Assembly: GCF_963583255.1 (NCBI RefSeq)
Contig: NC_084806.1
Span: 16,906,317-16,970,316, forward strand
Length of the DNA stretch: 64,000 bases
Direction: 5' to 3'
Source of the DNA: Pyrus communis
Lineage: Eukaryota > Streptophyta > Magnoliopsida > Rosales > Rosaceae
The notes beneath the pieces were generated by a model. It saw nothing but the letters and a program-made list of their open reading frames with translations, was not told where the DNA came from and did no database searches. A program made the position numbers and the translations under genes. Below, piece after piece: positions 52,433 to 64,000 of the stretch. Each line of letters begins with the position of its first letter. Position 1 is the stretch's first letter.

Positions 52433-53517
52433 TGTTCGGCCCCAAAATAGTAGTGTTGGGCCGAATGTAGGTTTATGTTCAGCCTAAAGCTGTTTCAAAT
52501 ATACTATGGGTTGCCTGGTGGTCCCGGGCTGATGGTCGAGTCCTATTGCAAAGAGGAATAATTCGGATGAGCAAAGGGGTTAAAGAAATCCTAGTGCGAT
52601 TTGGATTCTCGACCAACAATGAATATGTCCTAAAAAAGGAGGTGAGTTCAAAGTTCTAATAGGGGTAGGATTGGTTAAAGTAGAGTCGGAACAGAACAAG
52701 AAGTCCTAATCCAGATATGGTTTTGACTCGATATCAAGGAGGATTTGCTGCTATAAATAGAGAAATGAGGGTGCAATTCAAGGATGTCTAATTCAACACA
52801 CAACTGCCCTGCATAAAACCTCTCAAACCTCTTGAGATTTTTTTTATTTTCTTTTTCCCGCTAACACATCTTCAATTTGGATAAACAGCACTGTTGCCGT
52901 AGAATCAACCGTTCCTGAAGCACCTTCAGTTTGGATAAACAGCACTACGTCGAGACCGACTGGTTACTTATCTAGGTCTCGGTCGAGAAGGGTTTCCGAA
53001 TCCTTATTGGTAGAGGTCATCTTATTAGCCTTTTCGGCGAAGTAAGTTGTTACGAGTTATGACATTCGACACATTAAACGCCGAGTAGTTTTATGATTGG
53101 ATACTCCTAAGTGAGTTTCAGAGTTCGGCATTCTAACGGCCGAACCACATTCACCATCAAGACATACATCACCTTTGAATACTTATGTCCGTACAGTCTG
53201 GAGTCGATTCGACGTGCTTATACTCTCACGAATATAATCACTGTGACTAAATTCGGCACCGACGATTTGTGAACTTCGTAGAACTAGCAGCCTTGTCTTC
53301 AGGCTCGAGAATCTGAAGGTCTAGATTCGTTCTTTCCTCGGCCGCAGTCACAGGATAAATAAGTCAGCAACGCGCTCAACGCACATCAACAAATTTTACT
53401 CCTCGGCTGAGCTCGGCTAACGAGTTGGCACGCCCCGCATTCAACCGAAGGACGTAGTTAACTTATTAGTTATTCGGTCTGCGCGCCACGTAGGCTTTGT
53501 AATTTTTAGAGTCAACA
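52433..53517 (+). repeat. 5' LTR of gypsy 3
   Basis: TGTTCGGCCCC... to AGAGTCAACA, 1085 bp, followed by the primer-binding site. TATAAATA at 52752-52759. Confidence 0.88.
52752..52759 (+). promoter_or_regulatory. TATA box in gypsy 3 LTR
   Basis: GCTATAAATAGAG about 320 bp into the LTR. Confidence 0.6.
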
Positions 53518-53520
53518 TTT

Positions 53521-53538
53521 TGGCATGCCCAGTGGGAC
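53521..53538 (+). other. Primer-binding site of gypsy 3
   Basis: TGGCATGCCCAGTGGGAC three bases after the LTR; close to the young Tat site (TGGCACGCCCGGTGGGAC), so both probably use the same tRNA. Confidence 0.85.
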
Positions 53539-53561
53539 TTTGTGTTAGACCTTCGGAGTTC

Positions 53562-55455
53562 ATGACCATTGAGACACGGTCCGTAAAGAAGAAAACAATC
53601 ATGGGAAAGTCAACAACTGACTTACCAGTGCAAGGCCCTAGACAAGATTTGTCTCAGGCACAAGATCCCATCTTTGTTGCACCACCTGAGGCTACAAGTA
53701 CGACATGCCGAAAGAAGCAAATTTGTCTCGACGGACAGCCTCGCAACCGAGAAATTCCCAACCAAACAGTGGGCATTTTTGTCGAAGGAATAGTGGAAAA
53801 TTGCGACAAAGATGGTAGGGAAGGTTCTGATCTGCCAACTAGGTCGTTTCTTCGAAGACGACTTAATGAACAATCTCAGCAGGTCGAGCAGTCGATTGGC
53901 CAGAAAATGAATGATTTATTTGGCGCAATACGAAGCAATAGTGATACCCAGACCAGGATGCTTGAACTATTGGTCAGTAAAGCCTTCGAAGATGGCCACG
54001 TCGGCTAACTTCAATAACCTCATTTTAAGAATGTTCCATTACAAGTCGAAAAATGATCTGCTCGGCTACAACCAATTAACTTGGAAAAAAAGGGCGGATT
54101 AAACAGTAGATCTGATGGACTAACCAGGGAGAATAAGCAGCATCTGTTAATATGACCGAGGTCCAAAGAAGGATAGACTCGGCCTTAAAAAAAGGGCCGA
54201 AGTTCCCAAAATTCATCCATCCGTACTCGGCTTATGTGGAAAAGTTCGAATACCCTAAAGGTTTCAAGATCCTCGACTTCAATCTTTTCACCGGAGAATC
54301 GTCCTTATCTTCGTTAGAACATGTAGCACGGTTTACGGCGCAATGTGGGGACGTCAATAGCGACTTCCATAAATTACAGCTATTCAACTTTTCACTGACA
54401 GCTTCAGCTTTTGCTTGGTACATTAATCTTCCACCAAACTCCGTTCAGACTTGGGAGGAATTGGTTGAGAAATTCCATGAACAATTTTATCGACTAAGGA
54501 TGGAAATGTCCATTTCATCGTTGGCTAGGATGGCTCAAGCTTCAGACGAATCGCCAATGGAATACTTAACAAGGTTCAAGTCGGCCAAGAATTGGTGCTG
54601 AGTACCTCTCCCTGAAGTTGAATTCGTCAGAATCGCCCTAAACGGCCTGGATGTGGAATACAAAAAGAAATTCTTAGGGGAAAATATTCGAGATATGTAC
54701 GAACTTACTCAGCACGTTGAGCAGTATGATTATTTGCTCCGAAAGGAAAAAATATCAAAGTCCCCATCCCGGGGAACAATATACAAGAATCCTACGGTCA
54801 GCTACTTATTAGCCGAAAGCGAGGACCCTCAATACGCCAATGTGGACGCGGCTGAAATAGTGATAGATAAGCCATACGTTTGCAATGCATTAGCTCAAAT
54901 CAGCCCCAAAGATGCCAAGACTCACTCGGCCTCTGAAGAGATGATTAAAACATCAAAGGTTTACATTTTGATATCACCAAGGCTGATGCAATTTTTGACC
55001 AGTTGTTGGTAGCAAAGATCATCAAACTTCGGCCAGGACACAACATTCCTAAAGCCGAAGAATTGAAGGGCAAAACATATTGCAAGTACCATAATTCAAA
55101 CAAGCATGCTACCAATAATTGCGTCGTGTTCCGTGATGCGATTCAAAGTTGGATTGAGAAGGGTAAGTTAAAATTCGCTGAGAAACAGATGGCGGTTGAC
55201 GTCAATCCCTTCCCCTCAATGACAATTGGTATGGTGGATGCTCATCTCCCTAAAAATAAAGGAAAAGGGAAGGCCGAATTCATTCTGGTACAACATGTCC
55301 GCAAGAAGTGTGGTCAACCGAGACTTAAGATTGATTTATTTTCAAACGCACCACCCATGGAGTCTTCATGGCCGACCATCGTTGAATCCATGTCAGGTTC
55401 TAATTCCGAAGAAATTTATGAACCAATGGTTGTGTGCAACCACTGCAAAACATGA
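53562..55455 (+). pseudogene. Gag of gypsy 3
   Basis: Likely start ATG 53562 (MTIETRSVKKK). Open to 54008, then 54152-54601 holds the Gag core (HVARFTAQCGDVNSDFHKLQ, LTASAFAWYINLPPNSVQTW, EELVEKFHEQF). After a TGA at 54599-54601 the frame goes on (GLDVEYKKKFLGENI) to about 54960, shifts, and ends with a CKYHNSNKHATNNCVVFRD zinc-binding segment (near 55080-55135). Confidence 0.88.
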
Positions 55456-56815
55456 ATTGAACCTAAGAAGAGAGCATCTCTAGCACCAACTTCATGCCCG
55501 CCATCCACGGCCGTTGCAAAATCACCGAAGGAACTCGGTGCCAGCCCATGACGACAAGTGTTTGAGAGACTCGGCCCATAGGTACATGCAAAAGACCTAG
55601 CTCTAGTCAGACGACGTTTTGACTTTGACGCACCATTTTATAATGAGGATTATTATTCGTGCAACTCAGGCAGCTTGAGTTCATCAGTAGGTCGAAAAAC
55701 CTTCAAGCCGCCTAAGCCACGTGACCAACATTGGTACAGTTACAAATCTCCAACTGGCTTGTATATGGTGTTATCTAAGTCTCAAAAACGTCATCGCTAG
55801 CGGATATATCGCATGGCTTGACGACAAGAAGCATAGGCTAATTCGATTACCCGGTGGCAGCCAAAAGAGGCAGTAGGAAACAGCAACGATCGGCCTACCC
55901 CTACTATTATGGCCGAATTCTTCAAGAAAAAAAGGCAATTGATCGCGACTTTGAGACCACCATTAAAGAGTCCGAGAAACGCATCAAGCTCCTTCTTCGG
56001 CCTGGAAAGATAAGAGCTCGTCTCGAGCATTTTAGACAAGAGGCTGAAAGTAAACTCCCCCCGTTACCACCGTAGGAACTGTTAGTCAAAGTACGGCATA
56101 ATCTGCACCCTCCATTCCTCGGTGAATCCTTGGAGTACATGTGGGAATTTCATAAGAAATATTCCACCAATGACTTGTACGGACTACCCAAGGCATGTCA
56201 GGAAGCCCTCGAAGACATTTTCACTCGAAGACCTTCAGCATTTGCGATATCATTTTGAAGTTTTCACAGCCGTATCTCTTTTCAGCCTTACGGCCAATGA
56301 GGAAAATTGTGTGGCGTGCTTAGACGCATACCTGGACACAAGGAACGCCTGAATCGCCTACGAAGAACGAGCCCGTAAAGCATTACAAGAACGAAATCAA
56401 TCTTCATCTGTAAACATGCTTGAGGAAGATAACTAGAATAGAATAGATTCAGTCCACACACCCCAGGAGTAGGTTCATACCGAAGCGCTAAATAATCCAA
56501 TTGAAGACACTCTAACAATTGATACTACATCTACTACTCTGGAAGACGACGACCAAGGCCCGATGGGTCCTTCGGTTCTCGAGCATGTGGAGATCAGTAT
56601 GGTCCATGTCCTACCGATTGAGTTTCAACTGAGAACCCATCAGTCAAATTTTTTAAAGGGGGACGTGGTTGCCAAAGAAGCAACATAAGTGGATTTCATC
56701 GCTACGGAAGAAGATGGGGAAATCAATAAAGGTGACAACCTTAAGGTAGCCCTGGCCGAATTATTTCCCCACTCCCCTTTTTGTTAATCTCCAACATCTA
56801 AAGCCGTTATATGTC

Positions 56816-57181
56816 ATGGCTCATATTGAAGGATATCCTATTTCTAAGGTGTTTGTCGACTGTGGAGCCGCAGTCAACATTATGCCGATTTCCATCATGA
56901 AGGCATTACGTCGTTCCAATGACGAGCTTATACCATCAGGGATAACCATGAGCAGCTTCATCGGCGACAAGTCTCAAACCAAAGGAGTGCTTCCGTTAGA
57001 AGTCAGCGTTGCAGGTTGTAACCACATGACGACATTCTTTATAATTAACTTAAAGACTGACTATAATGCATTACTCGACCGCGATTGGATCCGTCAAACA
57101 AGTTGCATTCCTTCATCGCAATACCAAGTTCTTATCTTTTGGGACGGCAAATCGATCGTCGTTCATCCAGCTAATAATTAG
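56816..57181 (+). pseudogene. Protease of gypsy 3
   Basis: VFVDCGAAVNIMPISIMKAL is the active-site loop, followed by NALLDRDWIRQ near 57070, the second conserved block. The triad reads D-C-G. In active retropepsins it is D-T/S-G. Length about right for one protease domain. Confidence 0.8.
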
Positions 57182-57362
57182 CCATTTGAAACCAACATGA
57201 TTCAGGCTCGCTATTATGACGATCATGTCGGCTACATCACTCTTCAGGGTTTTAACGAGGATGGACGACCGACCAGAATTTCAGTTTAGAAAGCTATCGA
57301 GGTAGGCGCAGAGACTATACAATAGGATTCGACGAGACTCGGCTTGGTAGATCTAATTACCA

Positions 57363-58740
57363 ATGCCGATGACTGACGTCGCCAAACAAGAAAAGTGTCG
57401 GGCCGTGGTTTCATCCACCATGGAACGTCTGCTGGCTCATTGGTATGCCATTGCCAAGCAACCACACTCAGGCATAAACTTAATAGAATTTTTGGTCGAA
57501 AAGGATAACGGCCCCGTTTTATCGTTCAACAAAGTTCAGGCCGCATCGGCCGAACTCGAAGACAATCGGCCTCAGGTCAAGGACCCATTGGAAGAAATAA
57601 ATGTTGGCATAGCCGATGAACATCGATTGTTGTTTATCAGTGTGTTATTGCCGCCCCCCATGAAGGTCGAGCTTTGTAAACTGGTTCATGAATTTAAAGA
57701 CTGTTTCGTATGGAATTATCATGAGATGCCAGGCCTTGACCAAAACCTCGTCGAACATGAGTTACGTATCAAAGAGGGCTGTAAGCCTTTCTGATAACCC
57801 CTACGCCGGTTCTCGACAGAAGTATAGCTCGGCATAAAGGACGAATTAGTTCAGGTTTTGAAAGTCGGGTTTATTCGGACCGCTAGGTATGTCGAATGGC
57901 TGGCCAATATTGTCCCGGTGTTAAAGAAAAGTGGAGCCTTCCGCATTTGCATCGATTTCCGTAATTTAAATCTGGCCACTCTCAAGGATGAATACACAAT
58001 GCCAATCTCAAATTTACTAATTGATGCCGCAGCCAATCATGAAATGTTATCCTTCATGGACGGCCATACCAGTTACAACCAGATCTTTATCGCTGAAGCT
58101 GACATTCACATGACCGCCTTCCGTTGCCTGAGGGCACTTGGTACCTATGAATGGGTCGTCATGCCATTCGGCCTCAAGAACACCTGCGCCACATACCAGC
58201 GAGCCATGAATATGATATTCCATGATTTGATCGGTACGGTCGTAGAGGTTTATATCGATGATGTGGTTGTGAAATCGAAAAGTTGCCGAACGCACCTGGA
58301 TGATCTTCAGCAAGCATTCCTTCGCATGCGTCAACATAATCTCAAAATAAACCCGGCCAAATGCACCTTCGGTGTATTGGTCGGTAATTTTGTGGGTTTT
58401 CTAGTGCACCATCGTGGCATTGAGGTCGACAAAAATAAAGCTCGTACAATCATTGCTCGGGAAGATAAATTTTCTCCGCCGTTTCATAGCTAATTTGGCA
58501 GGCAAAATGAAAGCATTCTCTACAGTCTTCGAACTTAAGGACTCTGACAAGTTTGAGTGGCGCGAAGAACATCAAATGGTTTTCACGCAAATCAAGATCT
58601 CCCTTACCACGCCATCAGTACTAGTACTGCTTCGTCGTGGTAAGCCTCTCAAGCTGTACATTTCGGCAGTTGACGAGTCCATCGGTTGCCTCATTGCGTA
58701 AGATAACGGTGTTGGGCGTGAACAAGCTATCTTTTATCTT
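57363..58740 (+). pseudogene. Reverse transcriptase of gypsy 3
   Basis: Linker (EFKDCFVWNYHEMPGLDQNL) to a stop at 57792-57794, then RT: YVEWLANIVPVLKKSGAFRI, DEYTMPISNLLIDAAANHEM, VVMPFGLKNTCATYQRAMN, and the YIDDVVVKS catalytic box near 58252. Frame changes near 58490 and runs on into the RT-RNase H connection (FLRRFIANLAGKMKAF) to 58701. Confidence 0.9.
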
Positions 58741-58800
58741 AGCCGAAATCTGAATTCGTCGGAAATCAATTATTCACCCGTTTAGAAACTTTGCTTAGCT

Positions 58801-59470
58801 TTGTTTTTTGCCGCATCAAAACTTCAGCACTACATGCTCCCATCAGTTACACAGGTCATTGCCCAAACAGATGTTATTCGTTACATGCTTACTCGACCTA
58901 TCGTCAAAAGCCGAATTGGGAAATGGATAATGGCTTTATCAGAGTTCAGTTTGCAGTACTTACCCCAAAAAGCCTTCAAAGGCCAAGCCCTCGCCCTTTT
59001 TTTGGCCCAACACCCTTCTCCTTATGACTTTGGGGGTAGCAACGTCGACATTGGCTTAGTCAAAACATGCGACAACCACTGGACGATGCATTTTGATGGC
59101 TCTAGCACCTCGACCTTGGCTGGTGTTGGTATCACCATTCAATCCCCAACCATTACCGCTGGTATTTCTCTCTTAAATTAGATTTTGGCTATACGAATAA
59201 TCAAGCCGAGTATGAAGCTCTTATCATTGGCCTTCACGTCCTATACGATTTCAGAGCAACCCGTGTCCTCGTCCTTGGTGATTCTGAACTGGTGATTAAC
59301 CAACTCAACGGCGTTTTTCGTTGCATGAGTTGTACCTTAGCGCCCTATCACATGGTCACCACCTATTTGGCCGAGTCGTTTGAACGAATTACATTTGAGC
59401 ACATTTCACGTATTTGGAACATTGACGCCGATGAACTTGCCCAAAGCGCCTCCGGAGCACAACTTACGTA
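58801..59470 (+). pseudogene. RNase H of gypsy 3
   Basis: WTMHFDGSSTSTLAGVGI, then after a shift near 59165 YTNNQAEYEALIIGLHVL, VLVLGDSELVINQLNG and NIDADELAQSASGA, the pieces of the additional (archaeal-type) RNase H usual in Tat elements. Confidence 0.85.
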
Positions 59471-59519
59471 GGGCAAGCTAAGCCGGGTAACACCCACAGT
59501 CCTGCGATCTTACCCAGCC

Positions 59520-60845
59520 TTGGTCAATCAGCAAGTTCTTCAGCGCAATCCCATGATACGCACGAGAATGATGTCTTTACCATCGTTACTAGAGCAAGGA
59601 GACCCCATAGAAGTATGTGCTGTCGAGACACTACCAGACGATTGGAGAATGACGATTTTACGATATCTTGATAACCCCAACAGTAAACACGACCAGAGAA
59701 CGAGGGTCTATGCCACGAATTACGTGTCATACCAGAATGAATTATATCGAAAGGGTAAGGATAAGTTACTATTACTGTGCCTCGACCCATATGAGGTTGT
59801 CCAAGCAATGATCGAAGTACATGAAGGAATTTGTGGAGCTCACCAATCAGAACGCAAAATGTGTTGGTTGCTCCGACAACATGGTTACTTCTTGCTGAGT
59901 ATATTGAAGGATTGCAACGAATACGTACGGGGATGCGTACAGTGCCAGATTCATGGACCAGTACAGAGAGCCCCGGTCGAATTACTCCACTCAGTTACCA
60001 AAGCATGGCTGTTCAGAGGATGGGCAATGGACGTAATCGGCAAAATCACACCATCTTCTAGAGCGGCAAAACACGCATGGATACTAGTGGCAATCGACTA
60101 CTTCACTAAGTGGGTCAAGGCAAAATCAGCCGAATTAACAACCAAAGAAGTTTGCAGTTTTGTAGAGGAAAATATTGTAACCAGATTCGGCATGCCAGAA
60201 ACGATCATAACCGACAATGGCACGATCTTCACAGCTGACAGATTTAAGGAATACACGGCGAGTCTGAATATTCGACTTGAGCAGTCTACGCCGTATTACC
60301 CACAAGCGAACGGGCAGGCCGAAGCAAATAATAAGGTATTAATCAGTATTCTTGAAAAAATGGTAAAAGAGAGGCTTGGGATGTGGCATTTAAAGCTAAA
60401 TGAAGCATTATGGGCCTACCGAACTTCACCCCGGTTCGCCACCGGAACAACTCCTTACGCGTTAACTTACGGACATGACGCTATATTACCAGTCGAGCTA
60501 AGTATAAACTCATTACAAGCCATGAGACAAGAGTTAGAGGACTTGGAAGAAATTCAGCTTGATGCGTGTAATTTATTAATAGCACAGAAGAAAATTGCCG
60601 AGTGATCTTATAATCAACGTGTCAAACAAAAAACGTTCGACAATGGAGAGTTGGTTTGGCAAACTGTGTTGCCCGTAAGGATTAAAAACCCCATGTTCGG
60701 CAAATGGTCGCCGAATTGGGAAGGGCCATTCATCGTCCACAAAGTTCTCGACAAATGGGCATATCATCTTAGAGACCGGACCGGTTTAATTCACAAATTA
60801 CCAATCAATGGGAAATTTTTAAAGAAATATTATCTAGTCACGTAG
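59520..60845 (+). pseudogene. Integrase of gypsy 3
   Basis: Zinc finger (HEGICGAHQSE...; CVQCQIHG), core AMDVIGKITP, TIITDNGTIFTADRF, YPQANGQAEANNKVL (D, D, E all present), then WAYRTSPRFATGTTPYALTYG. A TGA at 60603-60605 is followed by the C-terminal domain (VKQKTFDNGELVWQ, GPFIVHKVLD) to a stop at 60845. The core is clean for 361 codons. Confidence 0.92.
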
Positions 60846-61011
60846 GAGATGAAAGAATAGTCTACTTCTTTAATAAGCTCGCATAAACAAGTATACAAGT
60901 ACAAATGGTCGATTCGTTTATAGCTAAATACCGTTAAGGTGAGGAGGGAATGAGAGTTTCAAGAATAGCCTTCAATTCCAACCACCTCACTTCACCCATT
61001 GTGACCTCGGC

Positions 61012-64000
61012 CTACCGATTCCTCTTGTCCATCTTCAACTGCTCGACATGCCGCACATTAGCCGTATATTCGGTCAGGCAGGATTTGCCGCCCGACTCGA
61101 AATCTCTTGCTAGCTCGAAAGCAACTGCCAACCTCTGATTTTGAAGTTCAGCAATTTGACGATCGAGGTCGGCCAGCACTTCCTTTTTCGTCTTCAGCAT
61201 GTCGACCCGTGGATGCAAAGCTTCTTGAATGACCATCGCAGCTTTCAAGTCATCTTTAGCCCAAAGAGCTCTCTCGAAAATAGTGAAATATTGTCAAGTT
61301 CCTTCCAGAGAAGAAAATGCTCGAGTAATAACTTCGTTGCTTAACTGACCATTAGCCGCAAGATCGTTCAGATATGCCCCTACGGAGTCGAGGCCCTGGC
61401 ACTCAAGAATTCGTGATGCCGAAAGGGATAGCAGTTCCTGCAGCTTGACAAGGGCATCTGGTTCAGCCGTTGATGTGGAAGTCGTTGAAGAGTCAGCCGC
61501 TCCCAAGGTATTCGCAATCAAGTCGTCGAGCTCAACCTCTCACGAAGGCTGTACATGAAGAGAAAATGTCAGCAGAAGGAAAGTTATATGGAATGCATAA
61601 TAGATGGACTTTGTTTCTAAACCTGCCAAGAGAAGACTTCGGCCACGTCCTCTGGTTCATTGCTCGAACCTAGAGAACTTAATGGTCGAGCGCAGTGCCT
61701 AAGACTGCTTCTCAGTTCACGCAGCCGATGGAGTTTAACTATATTTGATGGCCACGGAAGTGGCCAGGAAATGTAGATCACACACTTCAATGCATAGAAT
61801 TATCGGTGAAATGAACGTTTGGGCACCTGACATTTAATATTTTCCTGGGTTCAGATGCGTCATAATAAAATTAATAAAGAAAGGGGAGTAAGCCTTACAA
61901 AAGCTGAGGTAACATCTTGAGGAGGAATGTTGAGGTTTTCATCCTGTGGATGGAGCGGCATTTCTGCCATTGCCTCAGGCTCAACCAGGGGTCTCTTCCC
62001 ACGATCGGCCGTAGGAAGATCCGGTTGAACAACCGCCTTAACCACAGAGGGAAGATTGGCGGAAGTAGGTCTGGTTGGTCAGGGACGACTTGCCAGCGGA
62101 ATCTCATCACCCTCGTCGCTCTCATCATCCTGAAATAAAAAGCTGTTACGACTTTAAAAATCTGATAAATGAAAAAGATCATTAGCAATAGAATCATACC
62201 CCTTCTAGAATGGTTGTCAGTCGTTTGATAGGGGATGCCTCGACGAGTACGACTGTTTCCTCCAAAGCAAGCGCAACGGCCGGCTCCGAAGCCACAGCTA
62301 GAGAGGCAGCTTGTCCGGCCATGACCCTAGGTGTTGGTACGGCCAGGTGATGGGATGGCAATGACAGTTGTTCTGCTAAGGCTTGGACAACCAGAACAGG
62401 AGGAGAGACACTAGGAGCAGTCGTTTTCGTGGTCTGGCTAGAGATGACGTGAATCTCCCGTTCCCCCTTTTTTGCCAATTTCTTGATGCGTTTCGAAGGT
62501 CGGGGAGCGTCATCTCCCTTCTCGGCATCTTAATAGGGTCGCTTGGTCGGTGGGGTTTTCCTGGTGATTTTAATCTTCTTCGAGGAAGGGGCCAATTTTT
62601 TCTTGGCCGCCGCCGTGGCAACCATGTCCGCTCGTTTTAGTACACGACCACCTGAGAGAGTGAAATCAAATCAGTAACATTGAGTAAGTCGTTGAAGTAT
62701 AAACAGAGAAACGATAATATACCTTGGGTCGTTTCTTTGGATTGGGCAGCAAGAGCTTGTTTGGGTTGGTCGCCGAAGATTTTATTGACCACGTCTTCGG
62801 CTGAGACGCCAAAGAAGTCACGGGTGTACTCTTCCCACTAGTCCCCAAAGGTGTCAGTACCAAGAGATTCAGGAACGGTCGGTCGGAGTCAAATTTTTTA
62901 CACTTTTGCTGAAACTCTATTTCTGTTGCTTTACACTCCTTCTCGGAGGAGCTAGAAATGCATCCTCGACTTAAGAGAGAGCGAGAAACAAGTAGGGGTA
63001 TTAGGCAACCTTGGAGGTAGCCGAGCTGCCGAGCAACAAAATGGGGATGATAGACCTCCCAACTGGCTCGGCGAGCGTCGCAGCCGAGGGGAAGGTCGCG
63101 TGTCAACACGAACGAACCCCAATGTTGACGAAGATCAGCATCTTCATTCTCATCCCATGTTGACTTCGGAAGCCTCACTGAGGTGGGGTATGTTTGATGC
63201 CGACATATTAAGAATTCATCGTCAGAAAAGACGTCTAGGCTGAAAAAGTGTTTAAAGACTTCATCGGCTCGATGATGAGGCGCCGGTCGAGAGGCCAATT
63301 AAGGGCCAAGCGTTGCGGTAGATTAGAAGACGGGGACTTCGGGCTGAAGTGTAGAAAAATAAACCTACAACCAAATTTAGAATACCCAGAAGGGTCCGTT
63401 CTAGTGCAGGTCGATTTTGTTTATGGTTGTTTCGGCCAAACAATGGAAGAGATTGGCGAGGATAGTTGGACTGAGCGCCAAGGAGTGACTACTAGCCAGG
63501 GCTTGAGCTACCGACATATTCTCAACCAAGCATTTATTCGACTTGGCACAACAAATAAACTTGTTGTACCAATAGAATAGGAAGGCTTCGTGCTCACCTT
63601 TCCTCAAACTCGCCTCCCTATGACCAGCGATGTGGAGGATGAGGGTATTGTAGTTGAAAAAGTTCTTGTGCAATTTTTTAACTTCTTCTTTTGAAGGTTC
63701 CTGACCTCCTCGGCTGAGCGTCTTAACAGCCCGGCGTCGAATAGTGCTGTAAGGTCGAGATTCGACGGGCACCCAGAAAGGGCATTGTCTATTGGGAGGC
63801 CAGATGGGGAAGTCCCAAGGATACCTGAAATATCAAGGACGATAAAGCTGAGAGGGTCGAAAGGAAGGATCATGGTGTTGGTGGCCGAACACCATAAACA
63901 TAGAGCCGCCATAAGTAACTCTTTATCCATAGCACGAGAGCTTGATGGTGTCATAAATATCAAGAGCTTCGCATTCTTTACTGAAGAATGTTTCCATCCG
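61012..64000 (-). pseudogene. Antisense spliced PMD-type gene in gypsy 3
   Basis: On the minus strand, coding segments 63604-63963 (LMAALCLWCSATNTMILPFD, SFIVLDISGILGTSPSGLP: plant-mobile-domain core), 63401-63772 and 62723-63298 (ADEVFKHFFSLDVFSDDEFL, WGSFVLTRDLPLGCDARRA, YHPHFVARQLGYLQG), then a Lys/Arg-rich part, an Ala/Val-rich part and a C-terminal coiled coil (MLKTKKEVLADLDRQIAELQ; stop at 61012-61014). Introns with GT-AG ends can be seen at 62652-62722, 62130-62199 and about 61552-61899. Frameshifts near 63900 and 63300 and a TGA near 61296 break it. PMD proteins may be RNA- or chromatin-linked; no role is known here. Confidence 0.75.

Larger units (their letters stand above)
52433..64000 (+). 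mobile_element. Gypsy element 3 (Tat-like), continues past window
   Basis: 5' LTR, primer-binding site, gag, protease, RT, RNase H and integrase on the plus strand, then a long minus-strand gene. No 3' LTR within the window. Pol carries several stops and shifts (near 54602, 54960, 57795, 58490, 59180 and 60606). Confidence 0.92.

Noticed and set aside
1..64000. tRNA, rRNA or bacterial-type operons
   Set aside because: None seen; spliced exons, LTRs and a LINE with poly(A) show this is plant nuclear DNA.

Overview
The window reads as nuclear DNA from a flowering plant, probably a eudicot. It contains Ty1/copia and Ty3/gypsy (Tat-like) retrotransposons, an L1-type LINE, MITE-like elements, spliced host-gene fragments, and a small cluster of S-protein-homologue (SPH) genes, which encode small secreted plant proteins. 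The species cannot be named from sequence alone. Most of the DNA is transposon-derived. The only host genes that look intact are two SPH genes on the minus strand (15642-16034 and 47888-48274).

Layout. 1-4780: decayed Tat-like gypsy element (+) with protease and RT remnants, an antisense plant-mobile-domain (PMD) ORF and a 3' LTR. 4925-13740: module A, an ING-type PHD-finger pseudogene followed by SPH pseudogene A, whose distal part is split by a 5'-truncated LINE with a 14-bp target duplication; a copia element sits inside the LINE. 14475-14999: solo LTR. 15050-16330: an SPH fragment plus SPH-B (module B). 18210-18387: MITE. 18791-21536: a fourth type of SPH gene cut in two by a small defective LTR element whose outer LTRs are inverted. 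23016-23538: copia tail. 23554-49100: module C, another ING pseudogene plus SPH-C, with about 22.8 kb of nested retroelements between two ING exons. That block holds copia-1, a copia-2 fragment, and an old Tat element (+) into which a very young 10.7-kb Tat element (35536-46220, coding strand minus) has jumped. 49256-52432: truncated copia-3 (-). 52433-64000: a third Tat-like gypsy element (+) with full 5' LTR, gag, protease, RT, RNase H and integrase, all broken, and a long antisense, apparently spliced PMD-type gene reaching the window end.

How it fits together. A host module (ING fragment plus SPH gene) was duplicated locally, then pulled apart by successive insertions. The order can be read from target-site duplications: LINE into module A, then copia into the LINE; old Tat into an ING intron, then young Tat into the old Tat's tandem repeats. 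All three better-preserved Tat-like elements carry an ORF antisense to gag-pol between pol and the 3' LTR. The youngest element has LTRs differing at only 3 of 1613 positions by eye, yet lacks protease and reverse transcriptase, so it probably moved using enzymes from elsewhere.

Limits: all calls come from reading the sequence and supplied translations. No database search, splice prediction or alignment software was run, so boundaries of decayed elements are approximate.
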